A DNA stretch of 64,000 bases, taken from the NCBI GenBank assembly GCA_021498095.1, contig JAIZWK010000001.1, forward strand, positions 3,163,450 through 3,227,449, in the 5' to 3' direction. Positions 50,229 through 59,694 of this stretch are shown piece after piece. The position numbers and the translations under genes were made by a program. The notes below the pieces were generated by a model that was not told the DNA's origin, made no database searches, and saw only the letters and a list, made by a program, of their open reading frames with translations. The DNA comes from Candidatus Harpocratesius repetitus. GTDB taxonomy: Archaea > Asgardarchaeota > Lokiarchaeia > Sigyniarchaeales > Promethearchaeaceae. Positions within the stretch are counted from its first letter, which is position 1. Each line of letters opens with the position of its first letter.

Positions 50229-52493
50229 TTATATTTCATAGTTTTCATGCAAATACCCTTCTAAATGCTGAATTTTGTTTGTAATAATGTAGTATTCACG
50301 CAACAAATCTTGATACGACTTAACAAATTCTGGATTGCTGATTACACCACGATCATATTGATATTCCAACTTTTGAAGAGTATTTTGAAAAGCATACTGA
50401 TCACTTCGTAAACGTTCCAATTCTGCTCGAATATTCATTTCTTCAGATGAAAAAGGATCACTATTCATTGATTGATCAAAACTCTGGAACGAAGATGCTT
50501 GGAATCCAGATGTACCAAATGGAGCAGATGAATTTTTGCGAAAAGGTGAATTTTGAGAAAATTGTGATCGTTGAGAAAATGGACCTGGTGAAGTAAATGG
50601 AGGACTTTTGAAATTACTCGAATTATCAGAATTATTCAAATTGCTATAATTGTTGGAATTCTTGGAATTGCTAAAATTGTTGAAATTGCTGAAATTGTTG
50701 AAATTGTTGAAATTGTGAGAATTCTTAGAATGATTGAAATTGCCGAAATTAGCGGATTTACTAAATTTACCAAATTTGTCTGAAGAACCAAAATATGTAT
50801 TTCCATAATTATTAGCTCTTGGATCTGGTTGTGATTGACCTGCTCTAAATCCTTTTTGAGAGGAAGGATCAGAATAAAATGATGTGTTATTTTGATTAAA
50901 TTGAGAATAGTTAGAGCCATTTGAATAATAATTGTTTCGCGATGAATAAGAGTTAGTTTGTCCAGAATATCCATTCTGCGAAAAAGTATTAGATGCTCTT
51001 CTTGGATTAGCTCTATTCTCGCGGTAGAAACCTCTTCTTGGTCCCCATTCTCTATTCATTTGAGATTGAGTAAAACCTGGATTGTGAAAATTACTGTTAT
51101 TGTTGTTATTATTTTGAAATTTTGATGTATAAAGATTATAGAAGTTGTTATTCCCATATTGATTATTGTAATGATTGGCGCGAAACATTGGAGAATTGAA
51201 GAAATCTGTGTTTGCTTGACTGTCATATCGAACTTGACCTCGATTTTGATAAATTCCATGATAACCCACTAAATTATAAATTGCATTTTCCAATTCTTCA
51301 CTAAATAGTTTAGTTGTTAGTCGATATTTTATTAGTTGTTTAAAGTGAGTTTCATTAATTATGTTTTTTACTTCAAATTCTTGAGCGCGTTCAATCCAAT
51401 CAACCATGATTTCCCTTTTATTTTTTGAAATAGAGAAATCATACATAGAATTAAGGAATTGAAGAGAAACTTTCTTTTTCAACCTACCTTTTACTTCTGC
51501 AGCCTGTAAATCACCCAATTGGACAGAAAATAATAAAACTGTGCGTTTTTTGAAAACCCCTTGTTCGTGATAAAAATAGATCCGCTTGCTGGTTATCAAA
51601 ATAGTACCATTTTTATTTGAATATCCTTGTTTGTCATCCACACCTGAAGATAGTTTGCAGTTTAAGCCATAGACAATTTTTTCATCATTATCTAAATGCA
51701 GTTTGGGAAGAAATTTATTAAATAAGGACTGCATCCTTTCCATGAATCCAATTTTGTCTTCTAAAGGTTCTAATCGAGTGAATAAGGGTTCAACTTCCGT
51801 TTTTGCCAATTTTTCAACTTTAAGGCGTTCTCTTTCAAAATGATTTAATATTTCTGAAATATATGTAAGATTTGATGGATGGGTTATTTGAATCTCGTTA
51901 ATATAATGAATATTCCGTTGAATTTCTTGAAAAAAACGGTTTGCTTGATCATATACTCTATTTTTTCCATTATCAAATAGCTTAAATAACAGAAGAGAAT
52001 CAGATTCCAAAGTAGGATAATGATAACATTGGGGATATTCTTGGCGAAGTTCAAAGATTTTATTCCGGAAAGTCTGAAGTTTATCTAAAATAGATTCAAA
52101 TGGAGTTAAAAATTGGCGGGTATTATTTATTATCTGCTTATAGGTATCAGTAAGAGCTCTTTGCTTATCTACTATCCGAACAACTTGAGTACTTTCACAA
52201 CTTGGACATGTAGGCAAAACTTTATTAGCCATTCTCACTTCATGCCCTCCACAATCATCACAATAAGGACGATCGTATTTATCGAATGAAATATTTTTAC
52301 TCCCACAGGATAAACAAATATACTGCTCTTCTGTCCGCAAATCAACACAATCTTCACAAAAAACCTCATGACAGCTTTCGCAAATATATTGAAGATTAGG
52401 GTTTTCATTGCAAATTGGACATACTTCATTCGGATAAATGGGCATATGATTTGACAACCTATTCTCTAGCAGATCTATAATAAAAACACTCAT
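50229..52493 (-). CDS. Zinc-finger, GRAM/PH-like, Asn-rich protein
   Basis: 754 residues. Residues 20-105 hold a dense cysteine cluster (CPICNENPNLQYICESCHEVFCEDC, CLSCGS, CDDCGG, CPSCES) reminiscent of B-box or RING-like cross-brace fingers plus zinc ribbons. A coiled-coil region follows (about 120-260). Residues about 265-370 (KIVYGLNCKLSSGV, GTILITSKRIYFYHEQGVF, LGDLQAAEVKGRL, VSLQFLNSMYDFSIS) fit a GRAM or PH-like lipid/protein-binding domain. A long Asn/Ser/Phe/Gly-rich disordered region (about 420-670) contains NFNNF-type repeats, then a C-terminal coiled coil with a SHOCT-like piece (GVISNPEFVKSYQDLL). The order recalls eukaryotic adaptor proteins at membranes. Convergent with the Rag-like GTPase, 19 bases between stops. 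The disordered part could drive condensation (inference). Confidence 0.8.
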   Translation of the reverse strand: MSVFIIDLLENRLSNHMPIYPNEVCPICNENPNLQYICESCHEVFCEDCVDLRTEEQYICLSCGSKNISFDKYDRPYCDDCGGHEVRMANKVLPTCPSCESTQVVRIVDKQRALTDTYKQIINNTRQFLTPFESILDKLQTFRNKIFELRQEYPQCYHYPTLESDSLLLFKLFDNGKNRVYDQANRFFQEIQRNIHYINEIQITHPSNLTYISEILNHFERERLKVEKLAKTEVEPLFTRLEPLEDKIGFMERMQSLFNKFLPKLHLDNDEKIVYGLNCKLSSGVDDKQGYSNKNGTILITSKRIYFYHEQGVFKKRTVLLFSVQLGDLQAAEVKGRLKKKVSLQFLNSMYDFSISKNKREIMVDWIERAQEFEVKNIINETHFKQLIKYRLTTKLFSEELENAIYNLVGYHGIYQNRGQVRYDSQANTDFFNSPMFRANHYNNQYGNNNFYNLYTSKFQNNNNNNSNFHNPGFTQSQMNREWGPRRGFYRENRANPRRASNTFSQNGYSGQTNSYSSRNNYYSNGSNYSQFNQNNTSFYSDPSSQKGFRAGQSQPDPRANNYGNTYFGSSDKFGKFSKSANFGNFNHSKNSHNFNNFNNFSNFNNFSNSKNSNNYSNLNNSDNSSNFKSPPFTSPGPFSQRSQFSQNSPFRKNSSAPFGTSGFQASSFQSFDQSMNSDPFSSEEMNIRAELERLRSDQYAFQNTLQKLEYQYDRGVISNPEFVKSYQDLLREYYIITNKIQHLEGYLHENYEI

Positions 52494-52723
52494 GATGAAT
52501 AAAAAGAGTGTTAATTATTGGGATAAGACGGTGATAATATCACATCAATGATAATGCAAAAGATGATGAATAGCAATTAGAGAACGAAGTTAAATTCTTT
52601 AATTTCTGAAATTTATTTTGAATTCAGAAATAATATTCAAGATTTTTCGATTGAACTATTAAAATTATTTACTATAATTAGCAAAAAAAGAAAATATTTG
52701 ATTAATTTTGTTTTATCTTTATT

Positions 52724-53014
52724 TTATCGGATAATTTTCACAAAAGTTCCAAAAGCTTGCCCAGGTAGACCACCATTCTTAAAATGAGCGCATACTGCAC
52801 CATTATTTCCATGAACTCGGGTAATTTTAGCGGTTTTAAGCTTTCCTGTTGGAGTCTCCCATGCAATGGTGTGTCCAAGTAAAATTCGAGCAGCTTCTTT
52901 TCGAGTTTCGATTCCAGGAAATTGTAAGACTGTAAAACGGGGATGTATAATTTTTTTTGATTTCCGATAATTTACAATGAAACCTTTTTTTCCAATAACA
53001 ATATCTTCAGACAT
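52724..53014 (-). CDS. rpl35ae: Ribosomal protein eL33 (L35Ae)
   Basis: 96 residues of the eukaryotic-type large-subunit protein eL33. Recognisable parts: GKKGFIVNYRKSKK, the HPRFTVLQFPGIETRKEAARILLG segment, WETPTGKLKTAKITRVHGNNGAVCAHFKNGGLPGQAFG and the end TFVKIIR; the HGNNG and LPGQAFG runs are family hallmarks. eL33 is found in eukaryotes and only in some archaea, including Asgards, which supports the assignment of the organism. A TATA-like AATTTAATATAAATGG (minus strand, about 53060-53075) is upstream. A 230-base AT-rich spacer lies on the other side. Confidence 0.92.
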   Translation of the reverse strand: MSEDIVIGKKGFIVNYRKSKKIIHPRFTVLQFPGIETRKEAARILLGHTIAWETPTGKLKTAKITRVHGNNGAVCAHFKNGGLPGQAFGTFVKIIR

Positions 53015-53208
53015 ACATAAGACCTTTATTAATTGTTAGAATTAAGAAGATCAAATCTCCATTTATATTAAATTTTGTGAATTGAGATATTTTTCAGCAA
53101 TTTCAAAGATGAACCGAATAAAAATCTATTATGAGAGTCTAAATGTTAAAAAAAAATTAATAAAAAAGATTGTAGATCAAAAGAAAAGAATTTCTTTAAT
53201 CGAAAATA

Positions 53209-54060
53209 CTAAGTATAAAGATCGCGTACAGGTGCGACCCGCTGGTGGTGGACATCATCAGTTTTCTTTGCAATCTCCATTAAATTCTGTTTTATTTGAT
53301 TTGCCTGCTCATAAAGTTGCTGTAAAGTCAATGGAATACTGTAGATTTCTGAAATCTTTTCTAATATAGCTGCGGCTCCCTCTGGATTTGGAAGTTGAGG
53401 ATTTGCCGGTGTTAAAAAAACAGCTCCATTAAGTTGATTATTTAAACATTCATTTAAAATGGCGGCTTCTGCACCCATTATTAAACCTCTTGGAGGGATT
53501 TTAATTCCGTGGTTAAGAATTTTTTTCATTATTTCTTTTTCTGCAGCGGCATATACTTCAACAGGACCCGTTCGAATAATATTATTATCAGCCATTCCTT
53601 GAAGACAAATTACATCACGGATATCTTGAAGAAGTGCCCATTCCATGAGAGTGCGCGCCAAGTCTCGGTATGAACCTTGATTGAATGGAACTTCACAAAT
53701 TGAAATCACAACATTATGCTCTTGACTCCAATAAAGTCTAAATGGATGCTTAAGAACACCCTCATAAAAAAGCGTAATTGGGGGTAAATCCTCACTGAGA
53801 ATATAACCAATTTGAGTCATTTTTAATTGGTTTATCATTTCATTTGTTACAATTGTGCCAATCATACCGACTCCTGTAAAACCAAGGATAAATAATGGAG
53901 GAGTATCAACTTTTTTTAGAAAATCGCAATATTCGCTGTATATTACTACACGAGATGCTTTTCCTTCTAAATGATCGGCGCATCGAATATCTACTTCCTT
54001 TTCTTCCATTTTTTCATTTTTATTTTCATTTTCAATTTTATTTTCTGGTTGGTTTGACAT
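53209..54060 (-). CDS. PAC2-family protein (proteasome assembly chaperone-like)
   Basis: 283 residues. After a charged Glu/Asn-rich lead (about 25 residues) the PAC2 fold begins: PPLFILGFTGVGMIGTIVTNEMI, GYILSEDLPPITLFYEGVLKHPF, NVVISICEVPF, and the loop VICLQGMADN with IPPRGLIMGAEAAILNECL. PAC2 proteins include eukaryotic proteasome assembly chaperones; archaeal members with the C-terminal QLYEQANQIKQ helix are of the PbaB/PbaA type. ATG 54060 has AGGTGAAAA before it. It may help assemble the proteasome or another large complex, though archaeal PAC2 roles are mostly unproven. Confidence 0.85.
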   Translation of the reverse strand: MSNQPENKIENENKNEKMEEKEVDIRCADHLEGKASRVVIYSEYCDFLKKVDTPPLFILGFTGVGMIGTIVTNEMINQLKMTQIGYILSEDLPPITLFYEGVLKHPFRLYWSQEHNVVISICEVPFNQGSYRDLARTLMEWALLQDIRDVICLQGMADNNIIRTGPVEVYAAAEKEIMKKILNHGIKIPPRGLIMGAEAAILNECLNNQLNGAVFLTPANPQLPNPEGAAAILEKISEIYSIPLTLQQLYEQANQIKQNLMEIAKKTDDVHHQRVAPVRDLYT

Positions 54061-54137
54061 TTTTTCACCTATTAGGTATTAAAAAAATTGTGGCTAAAAA
54101 GTAACCGACCATAGTTATTACGCTTAAAAAAAAATAA

Positions 54138-55973
54138 TTAAGAAAAGAAACTTAAGTAAATTTCTTTCAATTTTTTTGATACAATGCTCCATCTAAAGTA
54201 TTTTTCAACCCGAGATTCTGCATTTTCTTTAATCTTATCTGCGTAAAATGAGTCATTCTGAATCTGCTTTCGGAGCTGAGCATTGATAATCTTACTTAAA
54301 TATGCAATTTTTTCAGTTTCAGTAAATAGAGGATCGGAATGTGCTCTTTCTGTTATATGCATAATACTTAATAGAGAAACCAACGCATATGATAATTCTT
54401 TGGGTTGATCAATTGGGACTAATAATCCAGTTCCACGAACAGGATCTTTATCTAAAGACACAATCGATTCTTTTAATCCTCCTGCATTTGTAGCAACAAC
54501 AGGAATTCTTGAAGCCATTGCTTCTAAAGCCACAATCCCAAAAGGTTCCCATCTACTAGGACAGCAGTAGACATCAGCGGCTAAATGTGATAAAAAATAA
54601 ATAGTTCCTGCAATTCCAAATATGAAACGAATATTTTCTGGATATTGATAAGCTACTTTCATATAGGAAGATAGATCATCTAAAGTAAAAGCTGATGGAA
54701 CCATTAGAAACAGAAATTTTGCATTAGGAAAGTGTTTTAATACAAGAGGTATAGCAGAGAGTAAAGTTTCGATTCCCTTTTGTCTCGATACTCTTCCAGT
54801 GATTAAAACTAAGGGTCCATCCTCAAAAAAATTGTCGACCCTGCCATCTGGATGATAAGGGGGTTTTGAAAATTGTTTTTTTATGAAATTTAATACTTCT
54901 CTATCGCTGATTTTTGGTTCAGATGCTGGTAATCCACCTATTTTTTTTGTCAAAAGAAATTTCCGAAAATCCCATGATCTCAAAGTATTAATATCAACTT
55001 GTGGTAATTCTTTATGAAATTTGTCGAAAACATCAGTTACAAGAGAATTATAAGACCAATCACATCCATTCCAAGTAAAATCACATTTTTCTTTTATTAA
55101 AGCACCACCACAGTGGGGAATTATATCAGAATGTAAAAAACTTTCACTTACAGCAATAACTTTATCTGCCAAAAGGCACCCAATTGTTTCTAAAGTCGGG
55201 AACTCGGAAGAACCATTTTGAGCAAGGTTATAAAATTCACGCATAGTTAACATTACTCGAGAATCTCCAATTTGAGCAGATATTTTTTCATTATTTACCC
55301 CAGACTCCCAAAAAAATTGAAGATTCTTTCGAGGCCAAGTTAATAAATGCATAGTAATCACAGTATGAACATCACGCTGAGAAAGAATCAATTGTTGACG
55401 GCAGTTAAATAGAGCAGCAACTGGATGATGGTCATGAATATGAATTATATCTGGAAGATCTTTAGGTCTTTCATCAATGCAAAATCTCATAAACTCCTTC
55501 ATTGCCAAAGCAAATAGACCTAATTTTGCATTTAATGTTTTTGCGCTGTAAACTTCACGGCAATTTAAAATGTAATCAGATAATGGATTTGTTCCAACTA
55601 AAAGAATTACTGGAACACCTTTAAATTCTCCTTTCCAAAATTCTACTTTAAACAAATTTTCATCTGAACTGTTATTCGATTTAGCATCATTTTGTGAAAT
55701 AATATTAAAATAATTCCGATTTATTGAACCAGAAGCAATATAAGTTTCACCATTAGAGCGAAGAATAGGATGAAGGGATAAACTATTTTTCATTATTTCA
55801 TGACGCCCATGAGAAGGAAGAAATACAGTTAGGTTAATGTCTGGAGATTTAGCAAGATTAATGCATTGATTCGCAGATACTTCTCCTAAACCACCAACTT
55901 TGGCAATTCCTGAAAATTCAAAGGCAAAAACCCATATTTTCTTTGCATCAGAGCGATTTATTTGAACACTCAT
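54138..55973 (-). CDS. GT5-type glycogen/starch synthase-like glycosyltransferase
   Basis: 611 residues in GT-B fold. The N-terminal GT5 motif is FEFSGIAKVGGLGEVSANQC (normally K-x-GGL-x-DV), with FLPSHGRHE and IIHIHDHHPVAALFN further on. The C-terminal half has GRVSRQKGIETLLSAI and the catalytic block PSRWEPFGIVALEAMASRIP plus GGLKESIV. These enzymes add glucose to glycogen-like chains from ADP- or UDP-glucose. A stretch about 215-365 (CHY-poor, with PHCGGALIKEKCDFTWNGCDWSYN) is longer than usual. With the extracellular GH13 and pyruvate kinase it indicates storage and use of alpha-glucan. Confidence 0.88.
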   Translation of the reverse strand: MSVQINRSDAKKIWVFAFEFSGIAKVGGLGEVSANQCINLAKSPDINLTVFLPSHGRHEIMKNSLSLHPILRSNGETYIASGSINRNYFNIISQNDAKSNNSSDENLFKVEFWKGEFKGVPVILLVGTNPLSDYILNCREVYSAKTLNAKLGLFALAMKEFMRFCIDERPKDLPDIIHIHDHHPVAALFNCRQQLILSQRDVHTVITMHLLTWPRKNLQFFWESGVNNEKISAQIGDSRVMLTMREFYNLAQNGSSEFPTLETIGCLLADKVIAVSESFLHSDIIPHCGGALIKEKCDFTWNGCDWSYNSLVTDVFDKFHKELPQVDINTLRSWDFRKFLLTKKIGGLPASEPKISDREVLNFIKKQFSKPPYHPDGRVDNFFEDGPLVLITGRVSRQKGIETLLSAIPLVLKHFPNAKFLFLMVPSAFTLDDLSSYMKVAYQYPENIRFIFGIAGTIYFLSHLAADVYCCPSRWEPFGIVALEAMASRIPVVATNAGGLKESIVSLDKDPVRGTGLLVPIDQPKELSYALVSLLSIMHITERAHSDPLFTETEKIAYLSKIINAQLRKQIQNDSFYADKIKENAESRVEKYFRWSIVSKKLKEIYLSFFS

Positions 55974-56074
55974 TATAAGATCCTTCGATATTGTTTCTGA
56001 AAAATTTTTGTAATTGTATCTTTAATGAAAATTTAAGTTCCAGAATTGCTTTTTGGAGTGAATTCATCAAAGTT

Positions 56075-58210
56075 CTAGGATTTTTTTAAATAATTTTCTG
56101 TTCTATACCTTCTATTGTATAGAGGAACTGAAAAAAATGATTTCACTTCTTGTTCTAAAAGTTGAAGGTTAAATGGAATCAACCGCATTTCTCGTTTTAT
56201 CCAATCAGAAAGAAAATTCCTATAATGTCGAAATCGAAAATCCATTAAAATAATTAATCCTTTATCATCCATTTTTCGAATTGGCCGACCACAAGCTTGA
56301 TTTGATCGCTGCATAGCAGGAACAGTATAACCAAAATCTCTTCCTTGTCCAGGAAAAATTTTATTATAATAAGCGATTTTAGCGTTTCCACTTGGAGTAG
56401 GGCGTTGGAATGGAATACCCACAATGACAACAGTATTCATAAAATCCCCGGGGAAATCTTCTCCCTCACTATTACGACCTCCACAGACACCTAATAAGAC
56501 ACCTCCATCAAATTTCTCATGATGACTGCATTCTTTAAATTGTTCTAACAAGATATCATTATCAGAAGCTGTCATTTCTTTTTCTTCGCGAAAAGGTTTT
56601 TTTTTGCATTTCTTTACTATATCTGCAAACCCTTCACGCCATAGGCCTTCAACCACTTCATAAGAAGCACAAAAAACCCCGACATTTTTTGGAGTATTTC
56701 TGATAATCGGAACTAAAGCTGATAGAATGTCTCTAAACATTGTGGGAGTGCGATCTTCGCCTCGAGTAGTTAAGTATTTGGTAATTAATACTTTTACATT
56801 TTCTTTTGGGAAAGGAGGGGACATTTTCACAATTTTCAAAGTTTTACCGCTTTCATGCAGACCAAGTAAATGAGTATAGGTATATGGATGGAGAGTCCCA
56901 GATAAAGATAGAGTAGCAAAACTTTCCTTAAAAATAGGATCTGTAATATAGCGGGGGGAAAGGCATTTCAGCTCTAATGCAATAGTTTTGCCTCTTTTAG
57001 AATACTTACTAGTAAAACATGAAAAATACGCAGGATCATCAATTGTCTGAATTAATTTTGTAAAATAGGAGACGATTGGTGCAATATAATCACGAGGCGT
57101 TCTTCCTTGATCGATTTTTTCTTGATTAATTGCTTCCCCATATTCTCTTAAGTCATCCAGTAGATCTTTTAATTCTCTAAGAGATTTGAGATGATTTCCA
57201 TTCAATATATTCTGAATAAATTTTGGAACATCAAATTTCGTCTCATCTTCAATTCGATCTTTTAGCTTACTTAGAAGATCTCGACAAAATTTTACGAAAT
57301 TAATGAGATTATAGGTCGCTCGAGTAAGTTCTAAATCTTTAATAGCTTGTCGCAATGTAAATGGAGTAATTCGATAAGAGTTTATCCCGTTTGCCATTTC
57401 TGGAAGATTATGACATTCATCCATTATAATTATACAATCAGACAATTCACATCCAATTGTTTCTAAGAAATTCTCACGAATATTTGGTTCAAAAACCCAT
57501 TGATAATTACAAACTATGATTTTCTCATTCTCCATTAGAAATTTACTTAAGAAATATGGACAAAGATCGTCTTGTTCTGCAAATTCAATTAATTCTTGAG
57601 CGTCCAGAGGAATAGAAGCGAGATTTTTCATTTCTTCTTGAAAATGGGCAGTTTTTCTCTTTTTAAGTAGATTATTGAAATAATGGCAGCGTTTATTCTT
57701 TCGCAATTGGGAACAAACCGACATACTTTCACTTGGAGGTAATTGCAGTCGCTGAATGGTTTTATGAGGACACATCTCATTTCTACCCCGTAAAGAAAGG
57801 GCGCCAATTGTTTGAGAAATACCAATACGGGCAAAATGTTGAGTAATACTTCTGGTTTCCTGAATAACGCGCGCATTTTGAGTAAAAGTGCGGGAACAGA
57901 ATAATATTTTTCTCTTTTTATCTTTCATGGCGATAGGAAGAGCAGCGGAAAGAGCCATTATTGTTTTTCCGGTTCCGTTTGTGGCAATTAAAATAGAATT
58001 TTTGCCTAAAGCGATAGATTCTGATAATTGTCCAATTACACGCTCTTGATTAGGACGAAATTCCGGATATGGAAAGAAATCTCGAAAACCAAGAATGGGT
58101 TCTTCAGAGGGTCTAAAACTATTTTGATTTGCCCTCATCTTAACACTATCTTTTGTTATAATTCGATTTGTTTTGCTGTTAGGTTTTTGTTCTTCATTGT
58201 CGATTATCAA
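56075..58210 (-). CDS. xpd: XPD/Rad3-family Fe-S helicase
   Basis: A 5'-3' superfamily 2 DNA helicase of about 711 residues. Walker A ATNGTGKT (near residue 80), the four 4Fe-4S cysteines (MCPHKT, SVCSQL, KRCHYF, DDLCPYF), the DEAH-like box MDECHNL, the arch region, motif V/VI (GGRNSEGEDFPG and QACGRPIRKMDDKG). XPD acts in nucleotide excision repair in eukaryotes with TFIIH; the archaeal enzyme is probably for repair or R-loop resolution. The N-terminal 40 residues (NSKTNRIITKDSVKMRANQ) are not part of the fold. Start is TTG 58210 with GGGGGAT before it, or ATG 58138, 24 codons in. Confidence 0.93.
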   Translation of the reverse strand: MIIDNEEQKPNSKTNRIITKDSVKMRANQNSFRPSEEPILGFRDFFPYPEFRPNQERVIGQLSESIALGKNSILIATNGTGKTIMALSAALPIAMKDKKRKILFCSRTFTQNARVIQETRSITQHFARIGISQTIGALSLRGRNEMCPHKTIQRLQLPPSESMSVCSQLRKNKRCHYFNNLLKKRKTAHFQEEMKNLASIPLDAQELIEFAEQDDLCPYFLSKFLMENEKIIVCNYQWVFEPNIRENFLETIGCELSDCIIIMDECHNLPEMANGINSYRITPFTLRQAIKDLELTRATYNLINFVKFCRDLLSKLKDRIEDETKFDVPKFIQNILNGNHLKSLRELKDLLDDLREYGEAINQEKIDQGRTPRDYIAPIVSYFTKLIQTIDDPAYFSCFTSKYSKRGKTIALELKCLSPRYITDPIFKESFATLSLSGTLHPYTYTHLLGLHESGKTLKIVKMSPPFPKENVKVLITKYLTTRGEDRTPTMFRDILSALVPIIRNTPKNVGVFCASYEVVEGLWREGFADIVKKCKKKPFREEKEMTASDNDILLEQFKECSHHEKFDGGVLLGVCGGRNSEGEDFPGDFMNTVVIVGIPFQRPTPSGNAKIAYYNKIFPGQGRDFGYTVPAMQRSNQACGRPIRKMDDKGLIILMDFRFRHYRNFLSDWIKREMRLIPFNLQLLEQEVKSFFSVPLYNRRYRTENYLKKS

Positions 58211-58420
58211 AAATCCCCCTTTTATTTGGCTCTAGTTCATTTACTGCATATTTTGATAGAAATAATTATCATATTTTATCAGAGAATATATTTAAAATCT
58301 ACGAGTAATCTGCTGATAGAAAAATTTTCATCACATTTAAACAAATAATATCAAGAGAGAATTAAAAAAAAAAGATAAGTAATATTATTTATTGGAAGCA
58401 TATTATATATCCTTACAGCG

Positions 58421-58501
58421 ATGAAAGTTGAATACGTTTTTAATGCCAAATTTGATAATATAAGGAAAAAAACGGCATTAATGGATGGTGTGGGTTATTG
58501 A
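58421..58501 (+). CDS. 26-codon leader ORF overlapping the next start
   Basis: ATG AAA GTT ... GGT TAT TGA, 58421-58501. Its stop overlaps the TTG start of the downstream membrane-protein gene as TTGA, and TATTATATATCC (58401-58412) is a likely TATA box close before it. The product (MKVEYVFNAKFDNIRKKTAL plus six residues) is not recognised. It may be a coupled leader peptide or chance. Confidence 0.3.
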   Translation: MKVEYVFNAKFDNIRKKTALMDGVGY

Positions 58502-59412
58502 AGAATTTTTATCAAAAATTTATGGAAAACGAATTCTTTCTGGGTTCGTTAGTGTTTGTTACGGGCTTCTTTTTCCTTTTATTTATGAGAGTTGAAGCAA
58601 AAATAATCTACCTTTTTCCCATCTTTTCTTATACAATTGCATGTTTTTTTTATAATTTACAGGATCACTTCTCACAATCATATTTAAAAACACCAATTTT
58701 TTCATATAATCCTCTAGGGAACTTGCTTCTATATGCACGTCTTAACCTTATTGCGGCAATATTGCAAGAGATAATCGTTTTAATTTGGATAAATGATTTT
58801 CTTGCTCATAATCTCAATGGTGAATTATCAAATTTACATATTCTCTTTGAAATGTATGGTTTTTATTATTTAGTTCTTGAAACCCTCTTATTTTCTCTTG
58901 GAATAATTGCTACTTTATTATTTTCAGTGTCAGGTCAAGAAATTAGAATTTTCAATCCACTAGATAACGAGTTATTTGAAAAAAGAAATCAACTAAAAAT
59001 AGAAAATATAAATCTAAAATCGAAAATTCATCCAAAATTAAGTATTTTTATCCGAAATAAATCAATTAATTTAATTATTTTTGCTTTATTTGGAAGTATT
59101 CTTGCAGTATATTTTACTTATTTTCTTCATACTGTAATTATTGTATCCAAAAATATTGAAACACCGAAATTTACATTTGAAATGACCCTTATTATTTTAA
59201 ATAACAATGAACCTCTAAAGATTTCAGTCAGTTTTATAATTATATTCTTAATCATCATAAATATTCTGGCTTTAATTATTTATTTTCTTGTAGCATTAAT
59301 GCAAATCAAAAAAATAGATCTTTCTACTATAGAAAATACCTTGATTCAAAATAATATTCAAAATAGAATGGTAATAATGCAAATTCTTCATGAAATCTTT
59401 GAAAAAACGTAA
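58498..59412 (+). CDS. Hypothetical polytopic membrane protein
   Basis: About 304 residues from TTG 58498, or 296 from ATG 58522 (MENEFFLGSLVFVTGFFFLLF). Some seven membrane spans: two near the N-terminus (LVFVTGFFFLLFMRV, IIYLFPIFSYTIACFFY), two or three in the middle (LIAAILQEIIVLIWI, FYYLVLETLLFSLGIIATLLF), and two more (LIIFALFGSILAVYFTYFL, FIIIFLIIINILALIIYFLVAL). A soluble stretch about 165-200 is Lys/Asn-rich. No family recognised. Its neighbours are XPD (divergent) and a small acidic protein (convergent). Confidence 0.7.
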   Translation: MKNFYQKFMENEFFLGSLVFVTGFFFLLFMRVEAKIIYLFPIFSYTIACFFYNLQDHFSQSYLKTPIFSYNPLGNLLLYARLNLIAAILQEIIVLIWINDFLAHNLNGELSNLHILFEMYGFYYLVLETLLFSLGIIATLLFSVSGQEIRIFNPLDNELFEKRNQLKIENINLKSKIHPKLSIFIRNKSINLIIFALFGSILAVYFTYFLHTVIIVSKNIETPKFTFEMTLIILNNNEPLKISVSFIIIFLIIINILALIIYFLVALMQIKKIDLSTIENTLIQNNIQNRMVIMQILHEIFEKT

Positions 59413-59451
59413 ATAAAATATAACGAAATAAAAAGAAAGATGATTTCTAAA

Positions 59452-59643
59452 TTATTCTTTATCAATTACGAGTTCATAGTCTCCATTTTCAAGATGACGA
59501 TAAACGACATTGTTTCCCCATTGATTATGGGTATAAATAATATCTCCATCTATTTTTTCTACTGTAATTGTGTAAGGTAATTGCCGTTTTTCACGAATAT
59601 CTTCTTCGTAGAATTCGTATTCTTCACTTTCTTCTTGAGCCAT
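59452..59643 (-). CDS. Small acidic beta-rich protein
   Basis: 63 residues. An acidic first part (EESEEYEFYEEDIREKR) and a second part of three predicted short strands (YTITVEKIDGDIIYTHNQWG, NVVYRHLENGDYELVI). No motif known. ATG 59643. It lies 40 bases after the convergent membrane-protein gene and follows the V4R-like pair on the same strand, so it may be the last gene of that operon. Confidence 0.6.
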   Translation of the reverse strand: MAQEESEEYEFYEEDIREKRQLPYTITVEKIDGDIIYTHNQWGNNVVYRHLENGDYELVIDKE

Positions 59644-59694
59644 AATGTGGTAAAAGTCTGATTTAAAAAAAATTTTTGGATTTTTGAGTAAATA

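Noticed and set aside
52562..52609. GATGATGA ... CTGA, a possible second C/D-box RNA
   Set aside because: Only C and D boxes are present, 36 bases apart, without D', C' or a terminal stem.
53082..53369. 95-codon plus-strand frame
   Set aside because: Its second half is antisense to the PAC2 gene and its first half is low-complexity AT-rich spacer; no ribosome site.
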